DNA of 64,000 nt from Polyporus tsugae (lineage: Eukaryota > Basidiomycota > Agaricomycetes > Polyporales > Polyporaceae), in assembly GCA_024305745.1 (NCBI GenBank), contig JAHRBS010000013.1:2790001-2854000 (forward strand), given 5' to 3'. The notes under the pieces are model-generated. The model searched no databases. It was not told where the DNA came from and worked only from the letters and a program-made list of their open reading frames with translations. Position numbers and translations under genes: made by a program. This document shows, piece by piece, positions 11,646-23,341 of this stretch; position 1 is the stretch's first letter; every line of letters starts with the position of its first letter.

Positions 11646-12709
11646 ATGGCGCCGAAGGCTAAGCAATCCAACCCTCGCATCGTCGACTCCGCCTTCCTTG
11701 CCACGTTTCCACCAAACACTCCTCGAAATTTACAGCCTTGGGACATCAAGCAGGCTGGCATCCTATCAGCTACCAACCGGGTTACGCTCTTCTTCCACAT
11801 GGTCATCTTCGCTCGATTGTGGTACTCTTCGATTGAAGGAGTTGCACCTCTGTTCCGTCCAGCTTGGGTCTCATGCAGAGCTCATCCGTCTGCCTGTCGC
11901 ATTCGCACGATTGGGAAACCTGAGGTGTAACAACGTACAACTCGGTCGAGTCCGAGTCGGTATCACTGGACTCGACTCGCTAAGGGTCTCGGCTCGTCGT
12001 CGGCTCGTGAAGCTCTCGACTTTGACGGTGAGTGTGGCTCAGCCATATATATGTATCTAGTTTAATTACTTTCCACATCGCATGCTGCTGCTGATTCAAA
12101 CTGACAATATGAGTAGGTGTGGCATCTGGGGCCGACGGCCATCTCCCCTGTTGTTGGAGGTAGCGCAAGATGACTTGCAGGACTTTTACTTTCATGCCTT
12201 TCGCGTCAAGAGCACTGGCAACTGGGACGCTAGTGAGTGCATTGCAGTTACAGCCTGCTGAACCTTAGCACCCTTGTCGCTGCTCAACCCGACGAACCCG
12301 ACGTTGTCTCAGTTGTCGTAGATCACTCTCCACTGGAGAAACAAGCGAGGTGGGGGCCTGGATGAATATCTACTAGCAGGAGTTTTCAGGAGCGCGTCAA
12401 GCCTCACGTTAGATCATTTACGCTTGGCCCATTGGCTGCCAGTTGTATCTTGATCAATCTGCTCAAACTCCAGGCAAGAGCGGGGGACAGCTCACGCTCG
12501 CTTTGGGACTCGCCCTCGAATCGAAGAAGAAGCAGTGCCTGGGTCTGGAACAGGTGTTTGCCGACCTGCGCTTGAAACAGTACGTTGTCTCTCTGCATCT
12601 TCCCTCCCAATGCGAGTGGACTCGAAGCGAGGCGATCCTTAGGAGACGTGTGGAGGAAAACATTTCTGGGTTGCACGGGAGAGGGTTACTTACGATTGTG
12701 GTGATCTGA
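11646..12709 (+). pseudogene. Remnant of an F-box/LRR-type gene
   Basis: Pieces of a leucine-rich-repeat protein of the mushroom F-box type are spread over more than one frame. Around 11830-12030 there is LRLKELHLCSVQLGSHAELI followed by LGNLRCNNVQLG. Near 12550-12709 there is a typical C-terminal block (FADLRLKQYVVSL, RRRVEENISGLHGRGLLTI) ending in a stop. No single set of introns joins them convincingly, and no F-box is seen at the 5' end. The start at 11646 (MAPKAKQ) is uncertain. It may be a decayed gene or one whose exons I could not connect. Confidence 0.4.
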
Positions 12710-12775
12710 CCGTCTCGCACTTCCATCCCCGGTCTCACTAATTAGCTTCTAGGTACGACTCCCTGCATGAATGCG

Positions 12776-13671
12776 GGGCATGAGGAGGCCGTCATCGCCC
12801 TCACTACTTCCCCGGATGCGAAGTGAATCGCTAGTGGATCCAAAGAGTGGTAACATCATCCTGTGGGACGCGAACATCCTGGGTCGATCGCGGACGAGTG
12901 GCGGGGATGTGCCGATTCCTCCCAATCGTTGTTGTTCCCTCCGGACAGCCATCGCCTCGCCTTCCCCATCCACCTGCGTATGGCCATGGGACGCGAAGAC
13001 CTACGCACTGCTCCATACCATCGCGGATGATCCCCCCATCTACCGCCAATTTGAACCCCGATCTTCCCTTCGGGAGCGAGATCGTTGGAAATCCACCGTC
13101 ATCTCTTGAAGCTCCTCTTGTCGACTGCTTTCTCGACGGCCACTGGCTCGTGGCCGTATCGTTTCCCCGGGCGTCGCTGGACGACCGGGGCGTGATCGCT
13201 TCACGAACATCGCAGTATACACCACCGTCTCATATTTGGGACATCACTACGGGCACTCAACGCGCCACGATCGGATGGACGGTGAACGTGAACGAGGCCT
13301 ACGATGGTCCTGCTCGGCCACGTACCGATCAAATGCATCACGATGTTCGGTTGCGCGAACGTCGTCGGTGGCTGTTTCTCGCCGAACGGACAGTACGTCG
13401 CTGTCTGCAGCGAGAACGAGGTCGACGGTCTGGTGCACGTAGGGATGGTGTCCTGTTGGGAAGTTTAAATTTCAGGTACAAATGCTATCAGAAAGGCACA
13501 ACGATCCAAACCGAACAAGTCGACGTCGTGTTCTTCTTCGGAGATGGGAGAGCCGTATATGTGGGAATACCAACAAACAAAATTCACATCTACCCTCTCT
13601 CCCTCCCCTTGCGCAAACCAAATACGACTCACGACGACGACGACACCGCACGCAGGCAAAAGTGCGACTAA
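12776..13671 (+). pseudogene. Decayed WD40-repeat gene
   Basis: Consecutive WD40 blades are readable only by changing frame. GHEEAVIALTTSPDAK is followed directly by an in-frame TGA, then IASGSK. A frame change leads to SGNIILWDAN and WDAKTYALLHTIADDPPIYR. Another change leads to FLDGHWLVAVS and SHIWDITTGTQRATI, and a third to CFSPNGQYVAVCSENEVDGLVHV. The last blade-like part is FFFGDGRAVYVG near 13540. A stop plus three frame changes in under 900 bp without good splice sites argues for a pseudogene. It is not known whether it once belonged with the F-box remnant upstream. Confidence 0.6.
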
Positions 13672-14197
13672 GATCGATGATATCAAGAACGAGGCTATAG
13701 TACAATTGCCAATCATGCAAGAGATGCGCCGGTACCCAAGACATGTCGAGGAGAAGACGAGATGACCCATGAGGTGAGACGGTATGGGAGGAAGGGCTGG
13801 GGCGGATATAGGGCACTAGTATCGTAGATGGCGGGGTGGCGCGGGGTGCGCCAGAGGAGGGCGAGGACAGTGGTGGGGGGATGCAACGAGGTCTTTTGTA
13901 TGGATATGCCATAAGAGCGAGCTAAATCGTGTTCCAGAGTAATCGACGGGTCACGTCCAGGCGAGGAGCGTCGATGAGTGGAGTAATTCGTGTATGCGTG
14001 TCTGAGAGAAGTTATGGAAGGACCAAGAAGTGCGCGGAACTATGCACGGACCAGACGTAACGTTCCTCGCAGGGGATGGGGGTCTGCAACAACTATGTAT
14101 GGACGAGACGAGACCTGGCTCGAAAACTATGAGACGTGCTGGGCGAAAGCTAGACAGCATTGCGAGAGTCGTAAATCGTGAGTCGTGAAGTCGTAGG
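13672..14197. other. Intergenic, no gene seen
   Basis: About 0.5 kb downstream of both the WD40 remnant and the aquaporin gene. No coding or RNA feature is supported. Confidence 0.4.
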
Positions 14198-15803
14198 TTA
14201 CACCATTTCAGGGCCTGTCGGGACAGGGCGGCGCTCGGCATTCTTCGCCCGTTCGCCAAGCTCGAGGGCCCGCTTGTTACTGGAGAAAGGGCGACGTGTG
14301 AGTAACGCTACTATCGGGGATGACAAGAGGCGGTAGCAGGACGTACGGCTTGTTGAGGATGGACTCTCCGCCGGTGTAGATGAAGAAATCATAGATGAAG
14401 GTGCCGACTATTACGGAAATACAGTTAGCCATCAGGGGCGACGTGACAGGAGTGGAGATCGATGACGTACCGAGCGCACCCACAATGGGAGCAATGACTG
14501 GACACCACAACCAGTAATGGTTCCTGAACGTAAACACTGACAAAAAAATTTCAACAATCATAGTTCAGTGTACTTTCCTCGACGCGACTCACCTGGGGCA
14601 CCGTAGCCGACCATGGCGGTCAAGAGTCTAGGACCCAGGTCACGAGCAGGGTTAATGGCGTAACCTGTGGATATCGTTTATCAGGAGCCGTTCGAGCGGT
14701 TCCCGAAAGACGAAGCCGTACCAGTCTGCATTCCCAACGAAGCACCAATGCCGAGGATCATGATAAAGAGGACGAGGGGGGCGAGACCGGGTGGAGGAGG
14801 CCCGTTTCTCGCATCGCCCATAGCACAGACGACGATGAGCAGCACGGCGGTGCCGATAAACTGAAATTTGTATTAGAGGATTTCGCATGGACATGTGCGT
14901 GGAGCAACCCACCTCATCGAACCATGCCGACACCGGAGTCATATACGGCAGCTAGAAACACACCGCTCAGATAATTCCGCCACAGCCGGAGTAACACGTC
15001 ATCGAGCGTACCGCGTATGTCGAGAACAGGCCAGCGGTCCCAGGAACGGTGCGGATGTGGCGACCACCCTCGACGAGATCGATGGCATGGATGTAGTTCG
15101 CATAGATGATCCCGGCGCCGCACAGTCCGCCCATGACCTGGGCGAAAATGTACGAGGGGACCTTGCGCCAAGGGAAGTCCCGGAACGTCGCCATTGCGAT
15201 CGTTACCGCGGGGTTAATGTGGCCTCCGGAGATGCCTCCAGAGACCCACACGCCCAAAGCGGTGCCGACGGCCCATCCGAAGTTGAGGGACAGGTAATCC
15301 TATAAACGCGCGATGGAATTGAGCGTTAGCTAAGTCCGAGAGCGCAATCGAGACAATTGAAATAGAGTTTTGTAGAAGGGGGGATCGTGGGGAAAGATTG
15401 GGGAAAGAAGCGAGCGCAAATGCGGGGCAGGTACTCACGCCGTACACCGCTGACGCGACCTTTGCGTTCTTGGAGAGCTGCGTCTGGCAGTCGACCCCAG
15501 CCCCGAAAATGATGAGGATCATGACGCCGAAGAACTCGGCGGCGGGCTCCCGGATGTACTCGCTGGGAAGGATGACGCGCTGGTGAGTCCACACTGTGAC
15601 AGTAATAGCATGGGAAGGATCTGGGCTGACCGAATCCTGGACCAAGCATTCGGGTATTTTGTGTAGTGGGCGAGGAGCTCATCGTCGGAGAGGTCATTGA
15701 CGGCATGGCTGATCTGGGAAGGACTGTCGACGTCCTCGATGTAGGCGTCGTCCTTAGCGTCGGGGGAAGGGGGAGAACGCTTGTTGATAGACTGCCTCGA
15801 CAT
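14198..15803 (-). CDS. Aquaglyceroporin (MIP family channel)
   Basis: About eight exons from ATG 15803 ([19 protein letters not shown]) to stop 14198. The two pore half-helices are intact: GGHINPAVT and YAINPARD, each with the NPA box. The Asp after the second NPAR (NPARDLGPR) is the mark of glycerol-conducting members. Six membrane segments are visible, for example [43 protein letters not shown] and [15 protein letters not shown]. The acidic N-terminal extension (about 90 aa) and the short basic C-terminus are cytosolic. Likely a plasma-membrane glycerol/water channel used in osmotic balance. Confidence 0.93.
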
Positions 15804-17951
15804 CGTGCTGCTCGAGGAAGGGGGAACACGGAAGGCCGGGACTTGAGGAGAGCAGGGATAGAGAGCGACGGATTAAATACGTGGACCGGGGAGACGGATG
15901 GTGGGGAAAGAGATGTACATATAAAGCGACGGCGAAATGGCAGAACTGTATATTCAAACCGGGAGTAGAAACACGAGCTGGATCAGGGCCTAACCGGCGG
16001 AAAAGGGTCAGCCGGTGATACAGATAAGGAACGGCCAAGAAAGTTGGTGCTCGGTCGGAGGAGGAGTCGGAACGGTACCCCATGATGACACAACCAGAAG
16101 GTGCTGGCGGTCCGGCTCGAAAGAAGAGCCAAATTCGGAGGTGGGGGGTCCTGAGAAGGGTCCACATGGGCTCGTCTGGGGCGCCATGGGCAGTCTGGAG
16201 GCGGCAGTCTCAGGCTGGCGGCAACGGTTTGGTCACAGTGGTCGGTGTGCAAGCGTGAATGAGGGCATCCTCTTCCGGTCCCCTTCTCGGCACTGGGCGC
16301 TTCACATGATCCACTGGCCTCGGCGAAGGCGATCCTGAGCGTGGTCACTGGCTTGCGATCTGCCTTCTCCTGCCTGTTTGCCTCCTTCGCGTCTGTGCAC
16401 ATTCTCAGAACACGTTCTATCAGGCTGTCTCATTACCCCATCGACACTGCACTTTCCTGCTGACTCCGGCCCCATCCGTCACATTTGCCTCCGCGAACGT
16501 AATGCCCCCAGCTTGCCACTTCCTCACCTCGCAACGGCCTTGCACCAGCTGAAACTTGAATTCTCACTTCGCTTTCTAACCCGCTCGCTTTTCCTGCCGC
16601 CCCTGGAACTTTTTGTTGACATTCCAGCCGTCATTCGAGCGTACAGGTCGTCAAATACTACCTCCCATGTGTCTCCCTCGGGCGTTGGATTCCGCATCAC
16701 CTGTCGCTGGGTCCCCAGTTATGTCAGGAACAGGAACCTGCCCTTGCATATTACTCTCCTTTGACTCACTATGTAAGTAACCTATCATGCCCCACTCATT
16801 CGCTCTATCCAATTCTTGCCATACTGTCCAGGTAGTACTTGAACCTGGACCGGTCCCTTAAAAGTTTCGTCCCAATCATACCGTTTTCGCACGGAAATTT
16901 GACAGGGCTCGAAGACATCTTCTGTCACGCTGCCTTTCCGGCGCTGATACGACGCTTCCCTTGACCAATCCGCTGGTCATGGGGACACCGCAGTCTTCCA
17001 AGGTATACTCTCTTGTTCCGATGCGGGCGGCCGACTATCCGTACGACATCATGCCGGTAGCATCTCAGCTCAAGGGGCAAAGGTACGTCTTTTCTCGTAC
17101 ATATCTTCGTTGAATGTTTGCTTCTGACACCAGTCATCATAAGCTCCTTGGTCAGGGACGCTCTTTCCCCAATCGCCTGATCAATCATCCTGGTCAGCGC
17201 CAACGTACCCAGTACATACTGTGACGCGGTACTTAACTTTGGAAGATGCAGCGACGTTACTTCAACATTTGACAGCTCGTTATGTAAGTAGACTTCAAAA
17301 AAAGGTCATCACGGCGCGATCGAGATGCAATTGTATGTCGACCGGGGTTAACGGGGTTGCCACGCATACACAAAGTCTGGGATACGGCGGACGTATGTAT
17401 GTACAGTCTGTAGTCGTTTCTTCTGGGGCGGCATTGAAGCCTTGGAGGAAGAGGTGAATAGCCGACCGGCTGAAAATCGAATGCGTGGTCCATCCCACCC
17501 CTGTACCAGTAACTGCATGCGAGTTGCCATACCTTCCCACCTATTCCCATCGGCATCTTCGACCTCACTGTTCAGATGGAGATAGAATCACTACAAGCTT
17601 CGATCACAAGCCACCACGGTTTGGGGTGAAATTTGAGCTGGTACCTCGGGAGTCGGCCTTTCCTTAACCTTTCGCGTTGGTACGTCATCTCTCAGTCGGC
17701 CACTGCTGTTGTCGTACGAAGAATACAGTGGTCCCTAAATGCGTTTTCGAGCCTTCCCGGCTAACTTTTGAAGGACATCTTAACCCTAAATAATAAGCTT
17801 ACCTGGTTGGCAAGTGCCGTAATGGGCGCCTGAGTGCAGCAGGCGCCTGGCGCAGCTGGAGTGGCGGTGGCCTGTTTCTCTCGGGCTCCCACTGTATACT
17901 ATATAGCTCATCCTCATCTACCGTCCGCCTACCCATTCCAATCACATTCGA
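15804..17951. other. Long intergenic stretch, possible decayed F-box-like sequence
   Basis: About 2.1 kb. Short frames around 16600 (LELFVDIPAVIRAYRSS) and 16850 (SFVPIIPFSHGNLTGLEDI) have a faint F-box/LRR look, but no gene can be built. The aquaporin promoter lies at the left end and the SYLF promoter at the right. Confidence 0.3.
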
Positions 17952-19243
17952 ATGTCTATGCTAGACAAGTTCCGCCAGGGTGCGCAGAAGGCCGGGATCC
18001 AAGCGACCGCGTTCCTCAAGGAGGGCTCGAGCAAGCTCGCGAACGAGTCCCAGCACTTCGTCCAGGGCTTTACCCTCCCAGGCGAGGCTGAGAAAGCCTC
18101 AAAGGCACTGGAGAGCTTCCTCGGTACGTTATTATTCAGGGTGCATTCTCCCGTCCCCAACAAGTAATAAGGTTGTCGTACAGCCGACCCCGAACATCCA
18201 GAGTCCGCCCTCAACTCCATCCCCAAAGCCGTCCTCCAACGCGCTCGCGGTACGTACGCCCCACCCTCTTCTCGTTCCCCCTTTCCTCCCTCCTCCAACA
18301 TCCCCACTCGTGTTCGCAACGTGCCACTTACTCAACCACCGCCCCCCACCGTCTTCACCCCCGCTCTCCGTCCTCCCACTCCACCACCTTCCCCGTCAAA
18401 CAAACAAACAACGTGCCGCAGGCCTCGCCATCTTCTCCGTCCTCAAAGCCGGCTTCGTCTTCTCCGGCAAGGCCGGCTCAGGGATCGTCATCGCGCGCCT
18501 GCCCGACGGCTCCTGGTCGGCACCCTCGTGCATCGCAACGGGCGGCGTCGGCTGGGGGCTCCAGATCGGCGCGGACATCACCGACTTCGTCATCGTGCTC
18601 AACAGTGAGGAGGCCGTGCGTGCGTTCGCGCTCGGCGGGAACGTCACCATCGGCGGGAACGTCTCCGCCACGGCGGGCCCCATCGGGACGGGGGGCGCGG
18701 TGCAGGCGACGCTAGCGCACCCCGCACCGATGTTCTCGTACTCCAAGTCGAAAGGTGCGCACCGACCGATGGTTGTGGTTATTTGTGTTCTTGTTTCGTG
18801 CGCTGTTACGCCGCGTTCCATGCGATGCACTGCTTCTACGAGCTCCACTACTGTGCTGTTGCTACGGGATTGGCGCGCATGTGTTCGCGATGCCGAGCGC
18901 GGCGAAGGCGGCGAATCGAGTACGGAGGACACGAAACACGAGGACTGACGTCAATGACCGCGTTCGCGCAGGACTCTTCGCCGGGCTGTCTCTGGAAGGC
19001 ACGGTGCTCATCGAACGCAAGGACGCGAACAAGGACTTCTACGGCTCGGCAGTCCCCGCCCGCGACATCCTGAGCGGACGTGTTCCCCCACCGGAGGTCG
19101 CATCACGGCTGTACGAGGTCATCGAAGCTGCCGAGGGCATCGATGAGAGCGGGCTTCCGGAGAACGCGTACGTGCCCACGGCATCTGGCGACCATATGGA
19201 CATCCGACACGGAGGGACGGTCTTCGATGCCGAGGGCCACTGA
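17952..19243 (+). CDS. SYLF (Ysc84/DUF500) domain protein
   Basis: Four exons from ATG 17952 (MSMLDKFRQGAQKAG) to stop 19243. After an N-terminal amphipathic segment comes the SYLF domain: IPKAVLQRARGLAIFSVLKAG, then GSGIVIARLPDGSWSAPS, GWGLQIGADITDFVIVLNS, and GNVTIGGNVSATAGPIG, ending GLFAGLSLEGTVLIERKD. These glycine-rich elements bind phosphoinositides and actin in yeast Ysc84/Lsb3 and act at endocytic sites. The protein stops about 70 residues after the domain and has no C-terminal SH3 domain, unlike Ysc84. Two introns are long for this genome, at about 175 and 215 bp. Confidence 0.9.
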
Positions 19244-20775
19244 GGTGCTGAGGGATCTGATTGGTGGAGGCGGAGGTTTATGTCACATACGATTGCGAAA
19301 TGTTTCTGACTATGCTGTGGATGGGAGGCTGGGAGGGAGAGGTGCATGACGGCGATACCGGTACCCTGCATGATTTCAACGATTCAATGTAATGATATGC
19401 CCCTACTTTGCTCCTACCGTTATATCTTTTTCGTCTTCCTTCCTGTTCGCACTGCGTACAGGTATAGTTCTGCTCTTGTATGACCTTGGGCTTCTCACCA
19501 CCTGACAGCCCAGGCAGCCGTGATTCCCTCGTCAAGTCCCTCGTAATGTCCCGTCTCACCGCGCCGCATGTAACCTCGAGCATATTGATCCCTCGGACTT
19601 GTGCGTTGCGGGCATGCGCCCGCTGTAGGGACGGGGGAGTTCTGACGAATGGCGGGGTAACCGCTGTGCGTACTCCTGACCGCAGCAAGAGGCTGGACCC
19701 CGGGACGCACTCATACTCAATGGGCGGCAGGTTTATAGCCTCCCGCTCCCTTGCCTTCGATGGCCGGGGGCGGCCGGGCAACCGCAACCCACACCTCCCG
19801 CGCCCGGCCCTCCCATTTCATCACAGTAACCCTCCATCCACCCCCTCTTTACGTTACAGCGTGCCTCCGGAACTGTCTTGACGCTAGTACTCTCCCCTTG
19901 CAACCCCCCTAGTAGTATGCACGGGCCTTCGGGTCCCTGGTACAGTCAACCCTTTCCTTTTTCTATGTGGTTATATCACCTAATGCCTAGTACCGTGCGG
20001 CACGGCCTCGCAGGGAAATATAAACGGGATTAAGAAATAAACGAAAGCAAGAAAGTCCTAGCTTTGTGCCTTGTATGACCCGGGAACCCGGACCGGATAT
20101 TAACCACTGCCGACGGACCAGTGGGCACTCGGAAGCAAGGTTTTTGCCCCGTCACGTCACCCTGCTTTCAAGAAAATTTGCCCCCCCCCCATATGTACAT
20201 AATTGACAACGCATGAGTCAAAGAATCCGAATGTTAGGAAACCGTGCTAGCAAAAAGCGCAAAAATTATCTAGTGCATACTAGTACGAATACAGTGTGAA
20301 GCAAAATACCCTGTCCGTGTGGCGGAATACATACGAGAGCGTCCATGTATCATCCAGCAAGACTGCGGTCTAGAAAGAGAGATTGGAATATAGGTCAGGC
20401 GATGGGGAGCAGAGACACGGAGCCGCCCAATAGGTTCCGTGCAGATCCCGCCACTAGCCAGAGTGAGTCGGTGATCCATCATCCGCCACGCCCACCCAAC
20501 CCTGACCTACTGCGATTTCCAAGCGCATCCCCAACTTATCCCCTGGTTGGATCTGCGAAACGCCTCCACCGCCTCCTCCCTTCCCCGTGCCCCGATCCCC
20601 GCGGGCCCACGAGCACCATGATGCCCCCATCGATGTCAGTTCTGCGGGGCCCCGCGCGGGACTCGGGCCAGGTCCATGAAAACCCCACATGTATCACTCT
20701 TCCCTCCCCGTCCCCAGCGGCGTCGGTCTCCCACGTCGCAGGGTTACTAGTCTCGGCTCCGGTACGCACCTGAGA
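19244..20775. other. Intergenic, no gene seen
   Basis: About 1.5 kb between the SYLF stop and the protease stop. It includes a run of about ten C near 20185. Open frames here (up to 133 codons) have no recognisable content. Confidence 0.4.
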
Positions 20776-22859
20776 TTAGTACCGCGCGTCCCACGGATTG
20801 GAGTACGCGGGCGGCTGGTACCCGCTCTGTGGCTGGTTATATCCACCCTGAGGCTGATACCCAGCGGGCTGCGCTGCTGCGGGCGGCTGCTGGTTGTAGC
20901 TGTACCCGCCCTGGCCGCCGACGGCGTGCATGTTGTACGCCTCGGGCGCGGGCTCGTGCAGCGGCTGGTACGTCTGGCCGGCCTGGAAGAACGGCATGCC
21001 CACGCCCACTTTGCCGGCGGCACCACGGCGGCGGCGGCGGCACGCGGCGCAGCATAGGAGGAGGCCGCCGAGGAAGAGGAGCCCGGCGCCGATGGCGAGG
21101 CCGATGACGAGCGGGAGGTGCGCGCGGATGCGCTCGCCGAACGAGGTGTCGGAGGGCGACCAGGGCGAGTTGCCGCGGACACGGAGGAAGTCGGAGTGTG
21201 CCTCGGCGGTGTTGTTCGTGGTGGCGAGGAGCTGGACGTAGGGGTCTGCGGTAGTGCTTGTGGAGCCTTCGACGAAATCGCCAAAGTTGATGGATGTATA
21301 TGTGTTGCGAACTGCATATCGGGGAGGGCCAGGTTCCGCGCGTGAGCAATTACAGATGACGGGGGAGCGGGAAGAGGGACATACGGAAGGCCATGCCGAA
21401 GATCGCGTCGTACGTGGCGTCGTTCTGGGAGGCCATGGGTTGGAACTGGTCACGGATAGAGTCAATGATGGCGTCATAGGGACAAAGAGATATGATCCCG
21501 AAACATACCGCGCCAAAACAGACGTGGTTACCATTGGAGTCCGTCAGGTTGAGATCAATGTTGGTGTCCAGCGGGTGGATGGGGAAGCTGCTGCCGCCGA
21601 ATTTGAAGGTGACATTGACCTCCTTGTCGCACGGAAGCTGCCAGACGTTACCGCTGAGTTCAGAACGGCTTACGAGCTCTGCGCCGGGAATGTCCTTGTA
21701 GAAGGCCGCCGCTACTGAACTACATTGGCTTGTCAACATCACATTCTGCACACAGGAGCTAGAGTCACGTACGACGGAACTTGCGGCAAGGAGTAACCCG
21801 TATCAAGGACGACCTATGGGATGGTCAAGATGAGATTTGCAGGCAGAATACGGCGGTAAGAGACAAATAGCTCACTGTCAGCTGCTTCTTGTTAGAAGTC
21901 GAGCTCACAGCAGTCACCACATTGAACTCGTCGATGACGTTGTTGTTCGAAGGGCCAATAATTCCATCCGCATCGAGCAGAATCTGCCAGTGCTGGTTTA
22001 CAGAGTTCGAGCTGGCCAACACAGACACCGCAAGTTTGGGTTGTGAAGCGATTTGCTCGTAGCCAGGGAGGATCTCCCCGACAGTCAAGTCACCAGTAGG
22101 TGGATCCGCGGGGTCATTGGTTCGTCCTAATAGCACAGTGATGTAGTTGGGAGTCGACGTATTCTGCCTGAATATCCTGTCGAGTACAGCATCTCCGGCC
22201 GAAGTACCAATCGCGTCGGATACTTGGGAACCGTAGTTCGGCCCGAGGCCGATGAGGCCACTACCGGCTGCATTGTCGCTTGACGCTGCAACACTGACTG
22301 TCCGCGCATGGAGCTTGGTCGAGGGCACAAGATGAGAGGATGGGATGCATGCGTACTGTAAGCCTGATTGGATACTGTGTACCCTGCGAAGTCCAACGAC
22401 GCCATGAGGACGGAACCTGGGACGTGATTGTCAATTGTGAACACATCTGGACGCAACGCGGTCGCATACCTTCCACTCCCCCGACAGCATAAGTCACCTT
22501 GGCGGCCTTGCCGGTGTTTTGAGCATTCGGTACGTTGCCTACTACCCACAAGTCCGAGCTATATGCGCACACAGGGGGATATTGATCGCAGTGCTGATTC
22601 TCCAGGGTAGGAACACATACCTTCCAGTGTCTATCTGGACGCTGAACGTATTGCCTCCGAGCTTGATGTCTGTAACGTACTCAACGTCTCCAACGTCGGA
22701 CACGGACGAGCCCCCGACAATGCTTGCTCTCCGCACAAGACCCGCACCCGAGGATGCGAAACGAGGCCGAGGTCTCCCGCGAATGTTTAACCGTGCAGCG
22801 CCAACCAAGTCAGAAGCCAAGCCGAGCAGCAGGGGTATCGCAAGAGACGACGGCTTCAT
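20776..22859 (-). CDS. Membrane-anchored pepsin-like aspartic protease (A1), paralogue 1
   Basis: About eight exons from ATG 22859 (MKPSSLAIPLLLGLASDLVGA, a signal peptide) to stop 20776. The first catalytic motif is IDTG followed after an intron by SSDLWV. The second is VVLDTGYSLPQVP, encoded by a small exon near 21780. Between them are GLIGLGPN and DRIFRQN..PNYITVLL, as in family A1. After the protease domain (DAIFGMAF, RNTYTSINFGDF) there is one membrane helix (LPLVIGLAIGAGLLFLGGLL), a CRRRRR stop-transfer patch, and a Tyr/Gln/Pro-rich cytosolic tail of about 90 residues. The topology places the protease outside the cell or in a vesicle lumen. Faces paralogue 2 head to head. Confidence 0.93.
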
Positions 22860-23341
22860 GGTAGTTGTGCGGAGAGATGTGCAGAGGGAACCCCCGTGTC
22901 TATGGCTTGCGCACGCAAGAGGCGTTGCCCTGTGGCGGTGGGCATGGCCGTACAGGCGGCTGTCACCGGTCAAAATGGCCGTGCTCGACCCTCGCTTCGA
23001 ATGTTGGACTTGACGTTCTTTTGTTTTTGACAAAGTTGCTGGCACGGGGACAAGATCTCTTGTAAGAATGCCATCTCCGTCTTGTGGCTACAGTCGAGCC
23101 TCGCACTGGCACTGGCAGTCAAGTGAAATTGAGGCTTGGAAGTCGTTCGATCGAGTGACAAGAAAAGCCCAGAGCGGGATGCTACGCCGCGAAGTGCACC
23201 GCCCGGTGCGCTCTACGCGAGCCCAGTCTTCCCGTCTTACAACCAACTCATCTGCAACCACCATCTCCCCCACCTCACTGTCCCCCACCGCCCCTTTGCC
23301 TCGGTCATTCCATTCGTTACAGCTCTGGCTCTCTAGACCGC
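22860..23341. promoter_or_regulatory. Shared divergent promoter of the two aspartic proteases
   Basis: A 482-bp interval between the two start codons. It holds both promoters. Co-regulation is possible but not shown by any motif I could find. Confidence 0.5.

Noticed and set aside
18396..18932. Antisense frame over the SYLF gene
   Set aside because: Shadow of the SYLF exons in GC-rich DNA.
20180..20195. C-run near 20185 as a regulatory element
   Set aside because: A simple homopolymer with no supporting context.
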